The notes under the pieces: generated by a model
Database searches by the model: none
What the model saw: only the letters and a program-made list of their open reading frames with translations
What the model was told of the DNA's origin: nothing
Assembly (NCBI GenBank): GCA_910585015.1
Contig: CAJUCT010000020.1
Location: 11,118-75,117 of the forward strand
Direction of reading: 5' to 3'
Length of the DNA: 64,000 nt
Source of the DNA: an uncultured Acetatifactor sp.
GTDB lineage: Bacteria; Bacillota; Clostridia; Lachnospirales; Lachnospiraceae
In this document: positions 1-9,182 of the stretch, piece by piece
How the letters are laid out: the number at the start of each line of letters is the position of its first letter
Position numbering within the stretch: the first letter of the stretch is position 1
Position numbers and translations under genes: made by a program

Positions 1-393
1 GTTGGCATGGCCCTTGCCGCCGCCCTGCCACATCTCGCCGAAAGCTGCCACATTGGCGTCATTGGCTGCTTTCACCGGCAGATCCAGCTGCGCCTGCAGT
101 ACCTGGGGGATATTGAACACATCCCATCCCAGGTTTACCGCCTTATACACAGTGCCCTCTGTGTCCACTGGACCCGGCGCGCCTACACCCACACCCAGAA
201 TCTCGTCCTTGGTCAGCCCTCTGGATGCCATCCTGTCCTTGACGGCGGCGGCAATGTCCGGCAGGATATGGGAACCCTGATCCTCTTTCACCGTGGGAAT
301 CTCCCATTTCTCCAACACCTGCCCCTGCCGATCGAACAGCCCCAGCTTCACTGTAGTGCCTCCGATGTCTACCCCGATTGCGTATTCTTTCAT
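1..393 (-). CDS. glcK: ROK-family glucokinase, N-terminal 131 residues (runs off the window)
   Basis: Phosphorylates glucose to glucose-6-phosphate in the cytoplasm. The visible N-terminus has the ROK/actin-fold phosphate-binding motif DIGGTTVK at about residues 9-16 and a second conserved stretch GVGAPGPVD near residue 75, both typical of bacterial ROK glucokinases. The ATG at 393 is preceded by a GGGAGGG ribosome site. The gene lies 62 bp downstream of hprK on the same strand, so it is probably co-transcribed with it, which fits joint control of sugar use. The 3' part is outside the window, so the catalytic and zinc-binding regions cannot be checked. Confidence 0.9.
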   Translation of the reverse strand, partial: MKEYAIGVDIGGTTVKLGLFDRQGQVLEKWEIPTVKEDQGSHILPDIAAAVKDRMASRGLTKDEILGVGVGAPGPVDTEGTVYKAVNLGWDVFNIPQVLQAQLDLPVKAANDANVAAFGEMWQGGGKGHAN

Positions 394-455
394 TTTACTT
401 GTGCCCTCCCTGATTTATATATACGTGTTTTGCTCTATTTTATGCATGGATGCCG

Positions 456-1391
456 TCAGTCCTCCTCTTCCCTTCTCCTGGCCAGGGAATTCTGCACTCG
501 GGTATACAATTCCTGGGCTGCATTGTAACCCATCTTTTTCTGGCGATGGTTCACGGCGGCAGTCTCACAGATGATCGCCAGGTTACGGCCGGGGCGGATG
601 GGAATGTTATGGCACACGATCTTGTTGCCCAGATACTCCGTGTAATTCTCCTCCAGGCCCAGACGGTCATATTCCTTCTCCTTGTCCCAGTCCTCCAGGC
701 GGATCACCAGATCGATGGACTGGGTCTCCTTCACGGAGGAAGCGCCGAACATGGCCTTGATGTCCACGATACCGATACCCCGCAGTTCGATGAAGTGTTT
801 GGTGATATCCGGCGCGCTGCCGATGAGAGTATCATCGCTGACCTTGCGCAGTTCCACCACATCGTCCGTCACCAGGCGGTGTCCGCGCTTTACCAGTTCC
901 AGGGCCGCCTCCGACTTGCCTATGCCGCTCTCGCCGGTGATTAGTACGCCCTCGCCGCAGACATCCACTAGTACGCCATGCACGGAGATGCAAGGGGCCA
1001 GCTGCACATTGAGCCAGCGGATGGACTCCGCCATAAAGGAGGAGGTGGACTTTTTCGTGGACAGGATGGGAATATTGTGCTCCACAGCATACTGCATGAA
1101 CAGTTTATCGGGCTGCAGCTCCCGAGAAAAGACAAAAGCAGGAATTTCATAGGAAAATAACTTGTCATAAACCTCCCGCTTGCGGGTCTCATCCAGACCC
1201 TCCAGATAAGTGTATTCCACAAAACCTATGATTTGCAGCCTTGCGGCATCAAAATGCTCAAAATAGCCTGCCAGCTGCAGGGCAGGACGATTGATGTCGG
1301 GCTGGGTGATCTTCTTGCCCAGATCCAGTTCCGGTGTCAGGTTCTCCAACTTCATTTTTTCGATTAATCTATTCAGACTTACAGTTGCCAT
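456..1391 (-). CDS. hprK: HPr kinase/phosphorylase
   Basis: Phosphorylates and dephosphorylates Ser46 of HPr (and Crh), the central switch of carbon catabolite repression in Firmicutes. The 311-residue product matches the family length. It has the N-terminal regulatory domain, the SVHG motif near residue 137, Walker A GESGIGKSE near residue 153 and the HprK signature ELRGIGIVD near residue 200. I chose ATG 1391 because GGAGGAG lies just upstream and the product then starts MATVSLNRL; a longer in-frame start would add 23 residues overlapping the promoter. glcK follows directly. Confidence 0.96.
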   Translation of the reverse strand: MATVSLNRLIEKMKLENLTPELDLGKKITQPDINRPALQLAGYFEHFDAARLQIIGFVEYTYLEGLDETRKREVYDKLFSYEIPAFVFSRELQPDKLFMQYAVEHNIPILSTKKSTSSFMAESIRWLNVQLAPCISVHGVLVDVCGEGVLITGESGIGKSEAALELVKRGHRLVTDDVVELRKVSDDTLIGSAPDITKHFIELRGIGIVDIKAMFGASSVKETQSIDLVIRLEDWDKEKEYDRLGLEENYTEYLGNKIVCHNIPIRPGRNLAIICETAAVNHRQKKMGYNAAQELYTRVQNSLARRREEED

Positions 1392-1431
1392 ATTGCTCCT
1401 CCCTACCCGTATGCTTTGCATATCCAATAAC

Positions 1432-1460
1432 ACTATAGCACATCCCCCATTTTTATTCAA
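1432..1460 (-). promoter_or_regulatory. Sigma-A-type promoter of hprK
   Basis: On the minus strand TTGAAT (1455-1460) and TATAGT (1432-1437) are separated by exactly 17 bp, about 40 bp upstream of the hprK start. Spacing and both hexamers fit a housekeeping promoter. Confidence 0.6.
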
Positions 1461-1618
1461 CGACAGAAGTTACACTTTTCAGAGCGGGCTTTTCGGAGCG
1501 GATCAATGGGGGAAGTTCTAGGGCGGATTCTTGCACAAGCGGCAATTCTATGGTGAAATGCGATGGAGTAAAGCGGAATTATATATGGAGAAGCTTATGG
1601 AACATATAACAATTACAG

Positions 1619-2170
1619 TTGAATGAGGGAACTATGGTGCTGCTGTGCGCGGCCTCTTTGGTCATGCTGCTGGGCATTGCCGCAGCGGGAGCCGGGGGAT
1701 GTATGTCTCTGGGCAACCTGAAGTTTAAGAAGTTGGGAAATCTGTTTTCCTTAGGCGGAGTGGCAGGGCAGATCCTGGGGCTTGTACTGATTTATGTATC
1801 TTACCGGCAAGTACTGGGCAGCAGCAACGTGGAGAGAGTAGAACCCATATTCCCCGGCGGATATATAGTGTATTTGATATTGACTGCTCTATTGCTGGTT
1901 TCGTCACAGAATACACCTGCCCGGTTTCTATCGGTTTTATATCACTCTATCCTTGTCAATCAGTTCTTTTTCTTCTTGGAAAGAACAACTGCCGCCACCG
2001 CGATCACTGCGATTACCACCACCACGATCACCACGATTACTACCGGAGATACGGAAGAGGAATTTTCCGCCGGCGCCTGGGCCGGTGCGGACTCGGACGA
2101 GGGGGCTGCTTCAGGCTCGGAACTCTTCCAGCCCGGACGCATCCTGGGCCGCGAGCGCCGACAAAGGTGA
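1619..2170 (+). CDS. Putative small membrane protein (uncertain, possibly decayed)
   Basis: Open frame starting at a TTG, with three hydrophobic stretches in the first 115 codons (around residues 6-28, 45-62 and 82-95). I do not recognise it. The last 65 codons are antisense to a hydrophobic minus-strand remnant (1960-2190) and give a low-complexity Thr/Ile run, so the natural C-terminus is doubtful. A nearby ATG at 1601 with GGAG before it opens a nine-codon frame (MEHITITVE) ending where this one begins, which could mean a frameshifted start. It may be a real small membrane protein whose end has been lost, or chance coding. Confidence 0.3.
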   Translation: MNEGTMVLLCAASLVMLLGIAAAGAGGCMSLGNLKFKKLGNLFSLGGVAGQILGLVLIYVSYRQVLGSSNVERVEPIFPGGYIVYLILTALLLVSSQNTPARFLSVLYHSILVNQFFFFLERTTAATAITAITTTTITTITTGDTEEEFSAGAWAGADSDEGAASGSELFQPGRILGRERRQR

Positions 2171-2190
2171 GAGCGCGAGCGAGCAGGCAA
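1960..2190 (-). pseudogene. C-terminal membrane-anchor remnant of a surface protein
   Basis: The minus strand encodes an Ala/Ser/Glu/Pro-rich spacer, then an uninterrupted run of Val/Ile/Ala and a KKKKN tail with a stop. This is the usual end of a surface or secreted protein held by a single C-terminal helix. The segment before the spacer is Arg-rich with no domain, and upstream the frame is broken before the uvrC stop. I read it as the surviving 3' end of a deleted gene rather than an intact 76-residue protein. Confidence 0.4.
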
Positions 2191-2282
2191 ACTGGGTAAT
2201 ATGATAAATTCACTGCCAAATCCTGGATTTTTTTATAACTAACAAGAATATTTTGCATCCCTTGTTCAGCATGGCGAAATCG

Positions 2283-4142
2283 TTATCGAAAAAACCGGCA
2301 TATCGCCTCCGCCACATTTTGCGGAATCTCCGGCACCAGCATCAGTTCCTCCACCGATGCGGCCTTGATCTCCTCCAACGACTTGAAGTGCCTCATAAGA
2401 GCCTTACGCCGGGCAGGACCCACGCCGGGGATCTCGTCCAGCCGGGATTTGACCTGGGCCTTGCTGCGCAGAGACCTGTGGTATTCGATGGCGAAGCGGT
2501 GGGCCTCGTCCTGGATCCGGGTGATCAGCTTAAACCCCTCGCTGCGGGTGTCGATAGGAATCTCCACATTGTTATAATACAGCCCTCTGGTGCGGTGGTT
2601 GTCATCCTTCACCATGCCGCAGACCGGGATATGGATCTGCAGTTCCTCCAGCACGGACAGAGCGATATTGACCTGCCCCCGGCCGCCGTCCATCAGCAAC
2701 AGATCCGGAAATTTGGTAAAACTGCCGTACTCCTGATCCATGTCCCGCTCCTCCAGTTCACGACTCTCCTCCAGGCCGTGTACCAGTCGCCGCGTCAACA
2801 CCTCTCTCATACATGCATAGTCATCCGGCCCTGCCACGGTTTTAATGCGGAATTTTCTGTAATCACTGCGCTTGGGCTTACCCTTCTCATACACCACCAT
2901 GGAACCCACATTTTCAAAGCCGCTGATATTGGAGATATCAAAAGCCTCCATTCGATCCACACAGGGAAGCCCCAGCCAGTCGGCAATCTCTTTCACTGCG
3001 CCGATGGTCCGGCCCTCTTCCCGTTTTAGCCTCTCCTTGTCCTGGCCAAGTACCAGCTTGGCGTTCTGGGCCGCCAGTTCCACCAGCTTCTCCTTGCTGC
3101 CAATCTTGGGTACACGGATACGCACCCTGGAGCCCTTCCTCTCCGACAGCCATTTTTCCACCAGATCGCTGTCCCCAATCTCATATTGAAGCATCAGTTC
3201 CCGAGGAATAAAAGGCGTTCCCGCATAGAACTGTTTTACAAAATCCTCCAGGATCTGCTCCTTCTTAATCCCCGCCACGTGCATCATATAGTAGTGCTCC
3301 CGGCCTATCAGCTTTCCGTCCCGCACAAAGAACACCTGCACCACTGCGTCCGTCTCATCCTGATACAGAGCGATGATATCCTTGTCATCCAACGCGCTGT
3401 CCGTGATCTTCTGTTTCTGGGAGACGGATTTCACGCTGGCGTGAAGATCCCGGTAGCGGGCCGCCTCTTCGAACTCCATGTTCTCCGACGCCTGCTGCAT
3501 CTTCTCCTCCAGATCCTTCAAAATCTTGTTGTAATTGCCGTTCAGAAACTCCAGCGCCTGTCCCAGCTGCTGCCGGTACTGTTCCTTGCCGATATAGCCC
3601 TGGCAGGGAGCCATGCACTGCTTGATATGGTAATTCAGGCAGGGGCGGTCATTGCCGATATCCCTGGGCAGGCTGCGGTTGCAGGTGCGCAGGCAGAACA
3701 GCTTGTTCAGCAGTTCTATGGTATCCTTCACCGCCGCGGCGCTGGTGTAGGGGCCATAGTAACGGGATTTATCCTTTTTCATCTGCCGTGAAAAAAGGAT
3801 CCGGGGAAAATCCTCCCCCATGGTCACCTTGATATAGGGGTAGGTCTTGTCATCCTTCAGCAGTGTGTTGTACTTGGGGGAATGCTCCTTGATCAGATTA
3901 TTCTCCAGTACCAGGGCTTCCAGTTCCGAGTCCGTCACTATATACTCAAAGCGGGCGATCAGCGTTACCATCTTGTCGATCATGGGCCCTCTTCCGATTT
4001 TTTCCCGGAAATAGGACCGCACACGGTTGTGCAGATTTACCGCTTTACCCACATACAGGATGCCGTCTCCGGCATCCCGCATGATATAGACCCCCGGCTT
4101 GGCCGGTAATTTTTTCAATTCTTCCTCAAAATCAAATGTCAT
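2283..4142 (-). CDS. uvrC: UvrABC excinuclease subunit C
   Basis: Makes the 3' and 5' incisions around DNA lesions during nucleotide excision repair, with UvrA and UvrB. The 619 residues carry the full family order: GIY-YIG nuclease domain (GVYIM...YVGKA, residues 17-36), a Cys cluster near 150-175, a UVR motif for UvrB binding near 205-240, an RNase H-like nuclease domain (EAFDISNISG near 400) and a C-terminal helix-hairpin-helix (IPGVGPARR near 570). The ATG at 4142 follows GAGGAAACC. A 90-nt palindrome sits directly upstream, between it and ftsH. Confidence 0.97.
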   Translation of the reverse strand: MTFDFEEELKKLPAKPGVYIMRDAGDGILYVGKAVNLHNRVRSYFREKIGRGPMIDKMVTLIARFEYIVTDSELEALVLENNLIKEHSPKYNTLLKDDKTYPYIKVTMGEDFPRILFSRQMKKDKSRYYGPYTSAAAVKDTIELLNKLFCLRTCNRSLPRDIGNDRPCLNYHIKQCMAPCQGYIGKEQYRQQLGQALEFLNGNYNKILKDLEEKMQQASENMEFEEAARYRDLHASVKSVSQKQKITDSALDDKDIIALYQDETDAVVQVFFVRDGKLIGREHYYMMHVAGIKKEQILEDFVKQFYAGTPFIPRELMLQYEIGDSDLVEKWLSERKGSRVRIRVPKIGSKEKLVELAAQNAKLVLGQDKERLKREEGRTIGAVKEIADWLGLPCVDRMEAFDISNISGFENVGSMVVYEKGKPKRSDYRKFRIKTVAGPDDYACMREVLTRRLVHGLEESRELEERDMDQEYGSFTKFPDLLLMDGGRGQVNIALSVLEELQIHIPVCGMVKDDNHRTRGLYYNNVEIPIDTRSEGFKLITRIQDEAHRFAIEYHRSLRSKAQVKSRLDEIPGVGPARRKALMRHFKSLEEIKAASVEELMLVPEIPQNVAEAICRFFR

Positions 4143-4160
4143 GGTTTCCTCGCCATACGC

Positions 4161-4250
4161 ACGAGCGTTTAGATTTTCCTTTCTGCCCGGCGCACGTTGT
4201 CCGATTATGCGGCATGTGCCGGGCAGAAACTGGAGAATCTTAACGCTCGT
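4161..4250 (-). repeat. 90-nt imperfect palindrome between ftsH and uvrC
   Basis: The left arm beginning ACGAGCGTT and the right arm ending AACGCTCGT are complementary over about 35 nt each with few mismatches (core CTGCCCGGC / GCCGGGCAG) around a loop of about 20 nt. It ends roughly 20 nt before the uvrC start codon. It does not match family A or B in sequence. It may be a strong mRNA hairpin separating the two cistrons; neither strand has a clear T tract. Confidence 0.65.
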
Positions 4251-4306
4251 CAGTGTAATACCCTTCGCCTCTTGTATCCGGCATACCTGTCAGAGTGAAA
4301 ACCGTA

Positions 4307-6595
4307 TTACAGGTTTCCGCCGGAAAACCGGCCTGCAGGACCCGTGGGGGGCTGCTGGGGCGGCCATGGCCTCTCCCCATCCTGAGACTGTCCGGCGCCG
4401 GAGGGCTGTTGCCCATTGTCATACTGCGGAGCCGAGGTCTCTTCCTCTCCCTTTCTCTGATCATTCTCCCCGCCGGGGATAACCGGAGCCTCCGGCAGAA
4501 TGATCTCGGGCACATGCATGGTCTGTCCGCCGCTCTGGCTGTCCTGGCTGTGAGAGGTATCGTCGGTAACAGTCACATCCACCCTAGAACTGCCCTCTGC
4601 AGTCTTGCCGTTCTGCTCCTTCTCAGACTCCTCCTTGGGCTCGGGCAAACCCTTCTCCCGGCGGAAAATCTCCATAAATTCCTTGCCGGTGATGGTCTCC
4701 TTCTCGATCAGGTACTCAGCCAGCTTATCCATCAGTTCCCTGTTTTCGCGCAGCAGTTCCTTGGCCTTCTCATAACTCTCCTTCAGGATGGCCACCACCT
4801 CCGCGTCAATCTCCGCCTCGGTGGCATCGCTGCAGTTCAGTGTAGCGGCGCTGTCCAGATATTTATTCTGCATGGAGGCCAGCCCGATCAGGCCGAACTT
4901 CTTGCTCATGCCGTACTCCGTCACCATGGCCTTGGCGATATTGGTGGCCTTCTCGATGTCGTTGGCCGCGCCTGTGGTCACGGTCTCGAACACGATCTCC
5001 TCCGCGGCCCGACCGCCCACCAGGCTCACCAGCATATCCCGCAGCTCCGCCTCGGTGTTCAGGTATTTCTCCTCCTCAGGCACATGCATCACATAGCCCA
5101 GCGCCCCCATGGTGCGGGGAACGATGGTGATCTTCTGCACTGGCTCGGAATTTTTCTGCAAAGCGCTGATCAGCGCATGTCCCACCTCATGATAGGACAC
5201 GATGCGCCTCTCCTCCTTGCTCATGATGCGATCCTTCTTCTCCTTGCCCACCAACACCTGCTCCACCGCGTTGAACAGATCCTTCTGGCACACATACTCC
5301 CGGTTTTCCTTCACCGCGTTGATGGCGGCCTCGTTGATCATATTGGCCAGATCGGAGCCCACAGCGCCGCTGGTAGCCAAAGCGATGGCGTCCAGATCCA
5401 CCGTCTCGTCCATCTTCACATCCTTGGCATGTACCTTCAGGATATCTACGCGGCCTTTCAGGTCCGGCTTATCCACGATGATCCGGCGGTCAAAACGACC
5501 GGGACGCAGCAGGGCCTTATCCAGAATCTCCGGGCGGTTGGTGGCCGCCAGAATCAGGATACCCTTGGAACTGTCAAAGCCGTCCATCTCCGACAGCAGC
5601 TGGTTCAGGGTCTGCTCCCGCTCCTCATTGCCGCCGCCGTACTTGGAATCACGGCTGCGGCCGATGGCATCGATCTCGTCTATAAAAATAATACAGGGGG
5701 CGTTCTTGGTGGCCTCCTTGAATAGGTCACGTACTCGGCTGGCGCCCACGCCCACATATAATTCGATAAAGTCGGAACCGGTCAGAGAGAAGAATGGCAC
5801 ATGGGCCTCACCGGCCACCGCTTTGGCCAGCAGGGTCTTACCTGTTCCGGGAGGGCCCACCAGCAGCGCGCCCTTGGGCAGTCTGGCGCCGATTTTGGCA
5901 TACCTGCCCGGATTGTGCAGGAAGTCCACCACCTCCACCAGGGATTCCTTGGCCTCGTCCTCGCCTGCCACGTCCGCGAAGGTCACACCGGTCTCCTTCT
6001 GTACATACACCTTGGCATTGCTCTTACCCACACCCATGGGACCGCCGCTGCCGCCCATCCGCCGGAACAAAAATCCCAGCAGGATCCACATCAGCACCAG
6101 AGGAAGCACCAGCGTCATCAGGATCTGCATGATCCACTCGCCCACGCTGGTGGACACGCCGTATACCTCCACGCCGTGCTCCAGAGCCCTCTGCGTCACA
6201 GTCTCCGTGTTCTCGATCTGCAAAGTCTGATACTCAATCTTTACGGGCTTCATACTGTAAAAATCATATAGCTTGGGAGCCGATTCATCCACCACGCCGT
6301 CCTTCAGCGTGAAACTGACCGTCTCCCCACTGAGTTTCACGGACTCGATCTCATCCGCGTCCATCCTCTCCACAAAAGTGGAATAGGGCACCTCCATCAC
6401 GTCGCCGCTCTTCCCGAAAAAGAGGGACCAGAGCATGGCAACCAAGAGCAGGCTCATCAATATGAAAACCAAAATAAACATGATACTGGGACGCTGGGGC
6501 TTCTGTCCATTGTTCCCGCCGCCGTTTCCGCCGGGGCCTTTGCCGTCGCCGCCTCCCGTGCCGCCGTTATTATAATTATCCATCCGATTACCCAT
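4307..6595 (-). CDS. ftsH: ATP-dependent zinc metalloprotease FtsH
   Basis: Membrane-anchored AAA+ protease that degrades damaged membrane proteins and short-lived regulators. The 762 residues show a Gly/Asn-rich N-tail, two membrane segments flanking an extracytoplasmic domain, Walker A GPPGTGKT, Walker B IIFIDEID, the second region of homology near NRPEILDKALLRPGRFDRR, and the zinc site HEVGH. The C-terminus has an unusually long Pro/Gln/Gly-rich tail of about 100 residues beyond the protease domain, longer than in the best known homologues. I chose ATG 6595 because AAAGGA precedes it and a promoter lies about 90 bp upstream; the longer frame reads into the promoter. Confidence 0.97.
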   Translation of the reverse strand: MGNRMDNYNNGGTGGGDGKGPGGNGGGNNGQKPQRPSIMFILVFILMSLLLVAMLWSLFFGKSGDVMEVPYSTFVERMDADEIESVKLSGETVSFTLKDGVVDESAPKLYDFYSMKPVKIEYQTLQIENTETVTQRALEHGVEVYGVSTSVGEWIMQILMTLVLPLVLMWILLGFLFRRMGGSGGPMGVGKSNAKVYVQKETGVTFADVAGEDEAKESLVEVVDFLHNPGRYAKIGARLPKGALLVGPPGTGKTLLAKAVAGEAHVPFFSLTGSDFIELYVGVGASRVRDLFKEATKNAPCIIFIDEIDAIGRSRDSKYGGGNEEREQTLNQLLSEMDGFDSSKGILILAATNRPEILDKALLRPGRFDRRIIVDKPDLKGRVDILKVHAKDVKMDETVDLDAIALATSGAVGSDLANMINEAAINAVKENREYVCQKDLFNAVEQVLVGKEKKDRIMSKEERRIVSYHEVGHALISALQKNSEPVQKITIVPRTMGALGYVMHVPEEEKYLNTEAELRDMLVSLVGGRAAEEIVFETVTTGAANDIEKATNIAKAMVTEYGMSKKFGLIGLASMQNKYLDSAATLNCSDATEAEIDAEVVAILKESYEKAKELLRENRELMDKLAEYLIEKETITGKEFMEIFRREKGLPEPKEESEKEQNGKTAEGSSRVDVTVTDDTSHSQDSQSGGQTMHVPEIILPEAPVIPGGENDQRKGEEETSAPQYDNGQQPSGAGQSQDGERPWPPQQPPTGPAGRFSGGNL

Positions 6596-6683
6596 TAGTT
6601 CCTTTCTATAATTAAGAGTTCCGTACATCCCCGTTAATCCCGCGACTCTCCGCGTCCTGATCTGTTTGGGCACTCATTCTTTT

Positions 6684-6712
6684 ATTATAGAGATTCCCAA
6701 AACATAAATCAA
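6684..6712 (-). promoter_or_regulatory. Sigma-A-type promoter of ftsH
   Basis: Minus-strand TTGATT (6707-6712), 17-bp spacer and perfect TATAAT (6684-6689), about 90 bp before the ftsH start. Confidence 0.7.
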
Positions 6713-6751
6713 TAGTCAATCTCTAAAAGATTTATAAAGATTTCCTGGACG

Positions 6752-6794
6752 GAAAAAGGCGGCAAAGCCTCTTTTTACAAGCTCTGCTGCCTTT
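6752..6794 (-). terminator. Probable terminator of the solute-binding lipoprotein gene
   Basis: Minus-strand hairpin AAAGGC...GCCTTTTT overlapping the stop codon of the gene at 6793, with an inner AGGC/GCCT pairing and a five-T run. The stem is short, so strength is uncertain. Confidence 0.45.
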
Positions 6795-9072
6795 ATTTCT
6801 GTTCCTCCAGATATATATGCACTCTGCTCTGTATAATCCGGGCCGTTTCCCCGGCGTCTTTATCCCCCGCAAAATAACCGGCGGCTTCTTCCCGGATAAT
6901 CGACATAACCTTCTCCTGATAGCCCGGCACGGGACGAATCCGGGCTATCAAATCCCATAGCTGCTCCAATTCCTCCGGCAGGGGTACATATTTTTCTATT
7001 ATCCTTTCAATTTTACGATCGGATCCGACAAAAGCATCCACCGTAAGGATCCTTCTGACCGGGTTTCCCTCCCGGTCGGTGACAATCATTCCGTTTTCAT
7101 CCCGCTCATAGGGCTCCCGGGCGGCGGTGTTTCCATTCTCCTCCAGCCTGTCCTTCAAGATTGAAAAAAATTCCGCCCGCTCGCCCTCCTCCCATATCAG
7201 ATATTCCAGATAATCCCATGCCAGATCCCTGTGCTTCCCCTTTGACAGGATGGCATAAGCCCCCTCGGAGGTATCCAGCAGGATACCCGACTGTCCGTCC
7301 GGGGTGGGATACCCCACATAACTGACCGCTTCACCGTCAAACCATTGGGGCATCTCGGAGATATAGCCGACGTCTACGCACCAGTTCCATTTGAGTATGC
7401 ACCCGTCCTCCCTCGAGATATCGTTCCAGCCATACGGGCTGCTTTTCCCGTCGAAGCCTCCGGCGAACTCCAGTATCTCGTAAAACGCATCCTGCTCAAA
7501 GGCGCAGGTGCCGTTTTCCTCATCTACAAAGCAGGGCAGATAGCATTTCAGACATATATCCAGCATATCCTCCGGAGAGATGCTCTCCTGTGTCCGACCG
7601 TCCTGATAACGCTCAAAAAAAGCCATCATCTCTGGGAGGTTCCAGCCGTCTCTGTCTCCCACCATGGACTGCCTGCCGGTTATCACCTCCAGCCGGAACC
7701 AGGTGGGCAGCGCCACCAGCTTGCCGTCAACGGTATAAGTATCCGCCACCGGCTTAAACACATCCTCCCGCCGCAGCCGCGCACTGTTATCCAGAAAGGG
7801 CAGCAGATCTTCCAGAATGCCCTTGGAAGCATATTTTTCCAGTTCCGCATATCCTACGGTGATGATATCCATATCTCTGCCCGCCGCCATATCCCTGTCC
7901 AGGGCCGCAATGGCTTCTTCATGGGTGGCGTATCCGTTTATTCCCATGTATTCTTTCAGACGTACCCTTTGCTGAGGATGCTCCAGATTATAACGCATGG
8001 TCGCTTCCCGCATACCGTCTGTCATGTTCATTACACACACGGTTATAATTTCCCGGCCGCCGTCCCTGTTCTCTACCTGCTCCAGATAAACCAGTCGGGG
8101 CGGCTGCCCTTCCTCCGGCATAAAAGCCGCTTCATTTATCCTATCATCATACAAAAGCAACAAAAGCCGTCCGTCCGAAAGCCTGGTCATATCCGTCAGA
8201 TCCCGCACGTCCACATCCGCGTCCAGCCAGTTCAGAATCTGTTCGGGAGCCTGTCCCTCCTCTCCGTGCCGGTATATGCCATGTCTGTCAAATACCCAAA
8301 GAGGCGTATCCTCCCCCGGTATTCCGCTTATCCCTATGGGAGAATCGGATATAACAGTCTCGCTTTGCAGAGTTCCCGGTTTTACGGCCTTCACCTGATA
8401 CCGGCCTAGGCCGGCAGAACAACAGTACCCCACCCGGCCGTCTGCCATGCGGGCGATAAAATATATGGCTGTCTCCGTAAAAGTATCCGCAAACGATCCG
8501 TCCGGATTCATTGCCAGCAGAACAGTCCGCCCCGCCACATATATATTTTTTTCCTCGTCCACGGCTAGGGATAGCGAGTCGTTTGTCATCTCCGCTTCCT
8601 CCAGCCATTCGTCGATTCCCCATATGCGCAGCGCGTTGCCCTCCGCGTCGTATATGCCCACAAAATAACCGGGACCACAGGTTTCCTGGCCCGAAAACGC
8701 TTCGTTATTCCCCAATATGTAATAATTTCCGTCATCGTCTCCGGTTATATCGGCAACTCTTGTCCTCCCCGCCGGAAACCGGAAAGGTATCCGCACGGCT
8801 TCGGCATCCTCCTCCGTCAGAGACAGCGTATAATAATCATCTCTCGCTGGCTGCATGCCCTCTCCGTCATAATATACCTTATATACCAGTTCATCGCCGC
8901 AGAGAAAGGCATCCCGGACGACCCCTCCCTGGGCATCCACCTGCCTTACGGCGGGGACATAGCCGTAGGTCTCCTCTGTCTCACGCCGCCCCGAGCAGGC
9001 AAAAAAACCGACCGCAATGCATATATGCAGCAGCACTATGGATACTGTTTTTTCAAATATATGTTTTTTCAA
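6793..9072 (-). CDS. Large lipoprotein: propeller-like N-terminus joined to an extracellular solute-binding domain
   Basis: The 759-residue product has a lipoprotein signal peptide (hydrophobic stretch ending GFFAC, Cys near residue 27). About 330 residues of Asp/Gly-rich repeat sequence resembling beta-propeller blades follow (for example DITGDDDGNYYILG and VDEEKNIYVAG). The C-terminal half resembles family 1 ABC sugar-binding proteins (MNMTDGMREATMRYNLEHP; later DLAWDYLEYLIWEEGE). No permease genes are adjacent, so it may be an orphan receptor. I chose the TTG at 9072 because AGGAG lies eight bases upstream and the next residues are KKH, a normal signal-peptide start. Substrate unknown. A truncated paralogue follows upstream. 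Confidence 0.8.
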   Translation of the reverse strand: MKKHIFEKTVSIVLLHICIAVGFFACSGRRETEETYGYVPAVRQVDAQGGVVRDAFLCGDELVYKVYYDGEGMQPARDDYYTLSLTEEDAEAVRIPFRFPAGRTRVADITGDDDGNYYILGNNEAFSGQETCGPGYFVGIYDAEGNALRIWGIDEWLEEAEMTNDSLSLAVDEEKNIYVAGRTVLLAMNPDGSFADTFTETAIYFIARMADGRVGYCCSAGLGRYQVKAVKPGTLQSETVISDSPIGISGIPGEDTPLWVFDRHGIYRHGEEGQAPEQILNWLDADVDVRDLTDMTRLSDGRLLLLLYDDRINEAAFMPEEGQPPRLVYLEQVENRDGGREIITVCVMNMTDGMREATMRYNLEHPQQRVRLKEYMGINGYATHEEAIAALDRDMAAGRDMDIITVGYAELEKYASKGILEDLLPFLDNSARLRREDVFKPVADTYTVDGKLVALPTWFRLEVITGRQSMVGDRDGWNLPEMMAFFERYQDGRTQESISPEDMLDICLKCYLPCFVDEENGTCAFEQDAFYEILEFAGGFDGKSSPYGWNDISREDGCILKWNWCVDVGYISEMPQWFDGEAVSYVGYPTPDGQSGILLDTSEGAYAILSKGKHRDLAWDYLEYLIWEEGERAEFFSILKDRLEENGNTAAREPYERDENGMIVTDREGNPVRRILTVDAFVGSDRKIERIIEKYVPLPEELEQLWDLIARIRPVPGYQEKVMSIIREEAAGYFAGDKDAGETARIIQSRVHIYLEEQK

Positions 9073-9182
9073 ATAAATCTTCTCCTCACACCTGCTGCCA
9101 ATGGGAAGAATGCGAGACAATCCTCTCATATGGGATTTCCGCTGTCAAAGACGGCATGGAGCAGAACAAAATGAAAAACGGC

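Noticed and set aside
4295..5725. Long open plus-strand frame (476 codons) opposite ftsH
   Set aside because: It mirrors the ftsH codons, is His/Leu/Gln-rich without domain features and lacks a ribosome site; ftsH is unambiguous.
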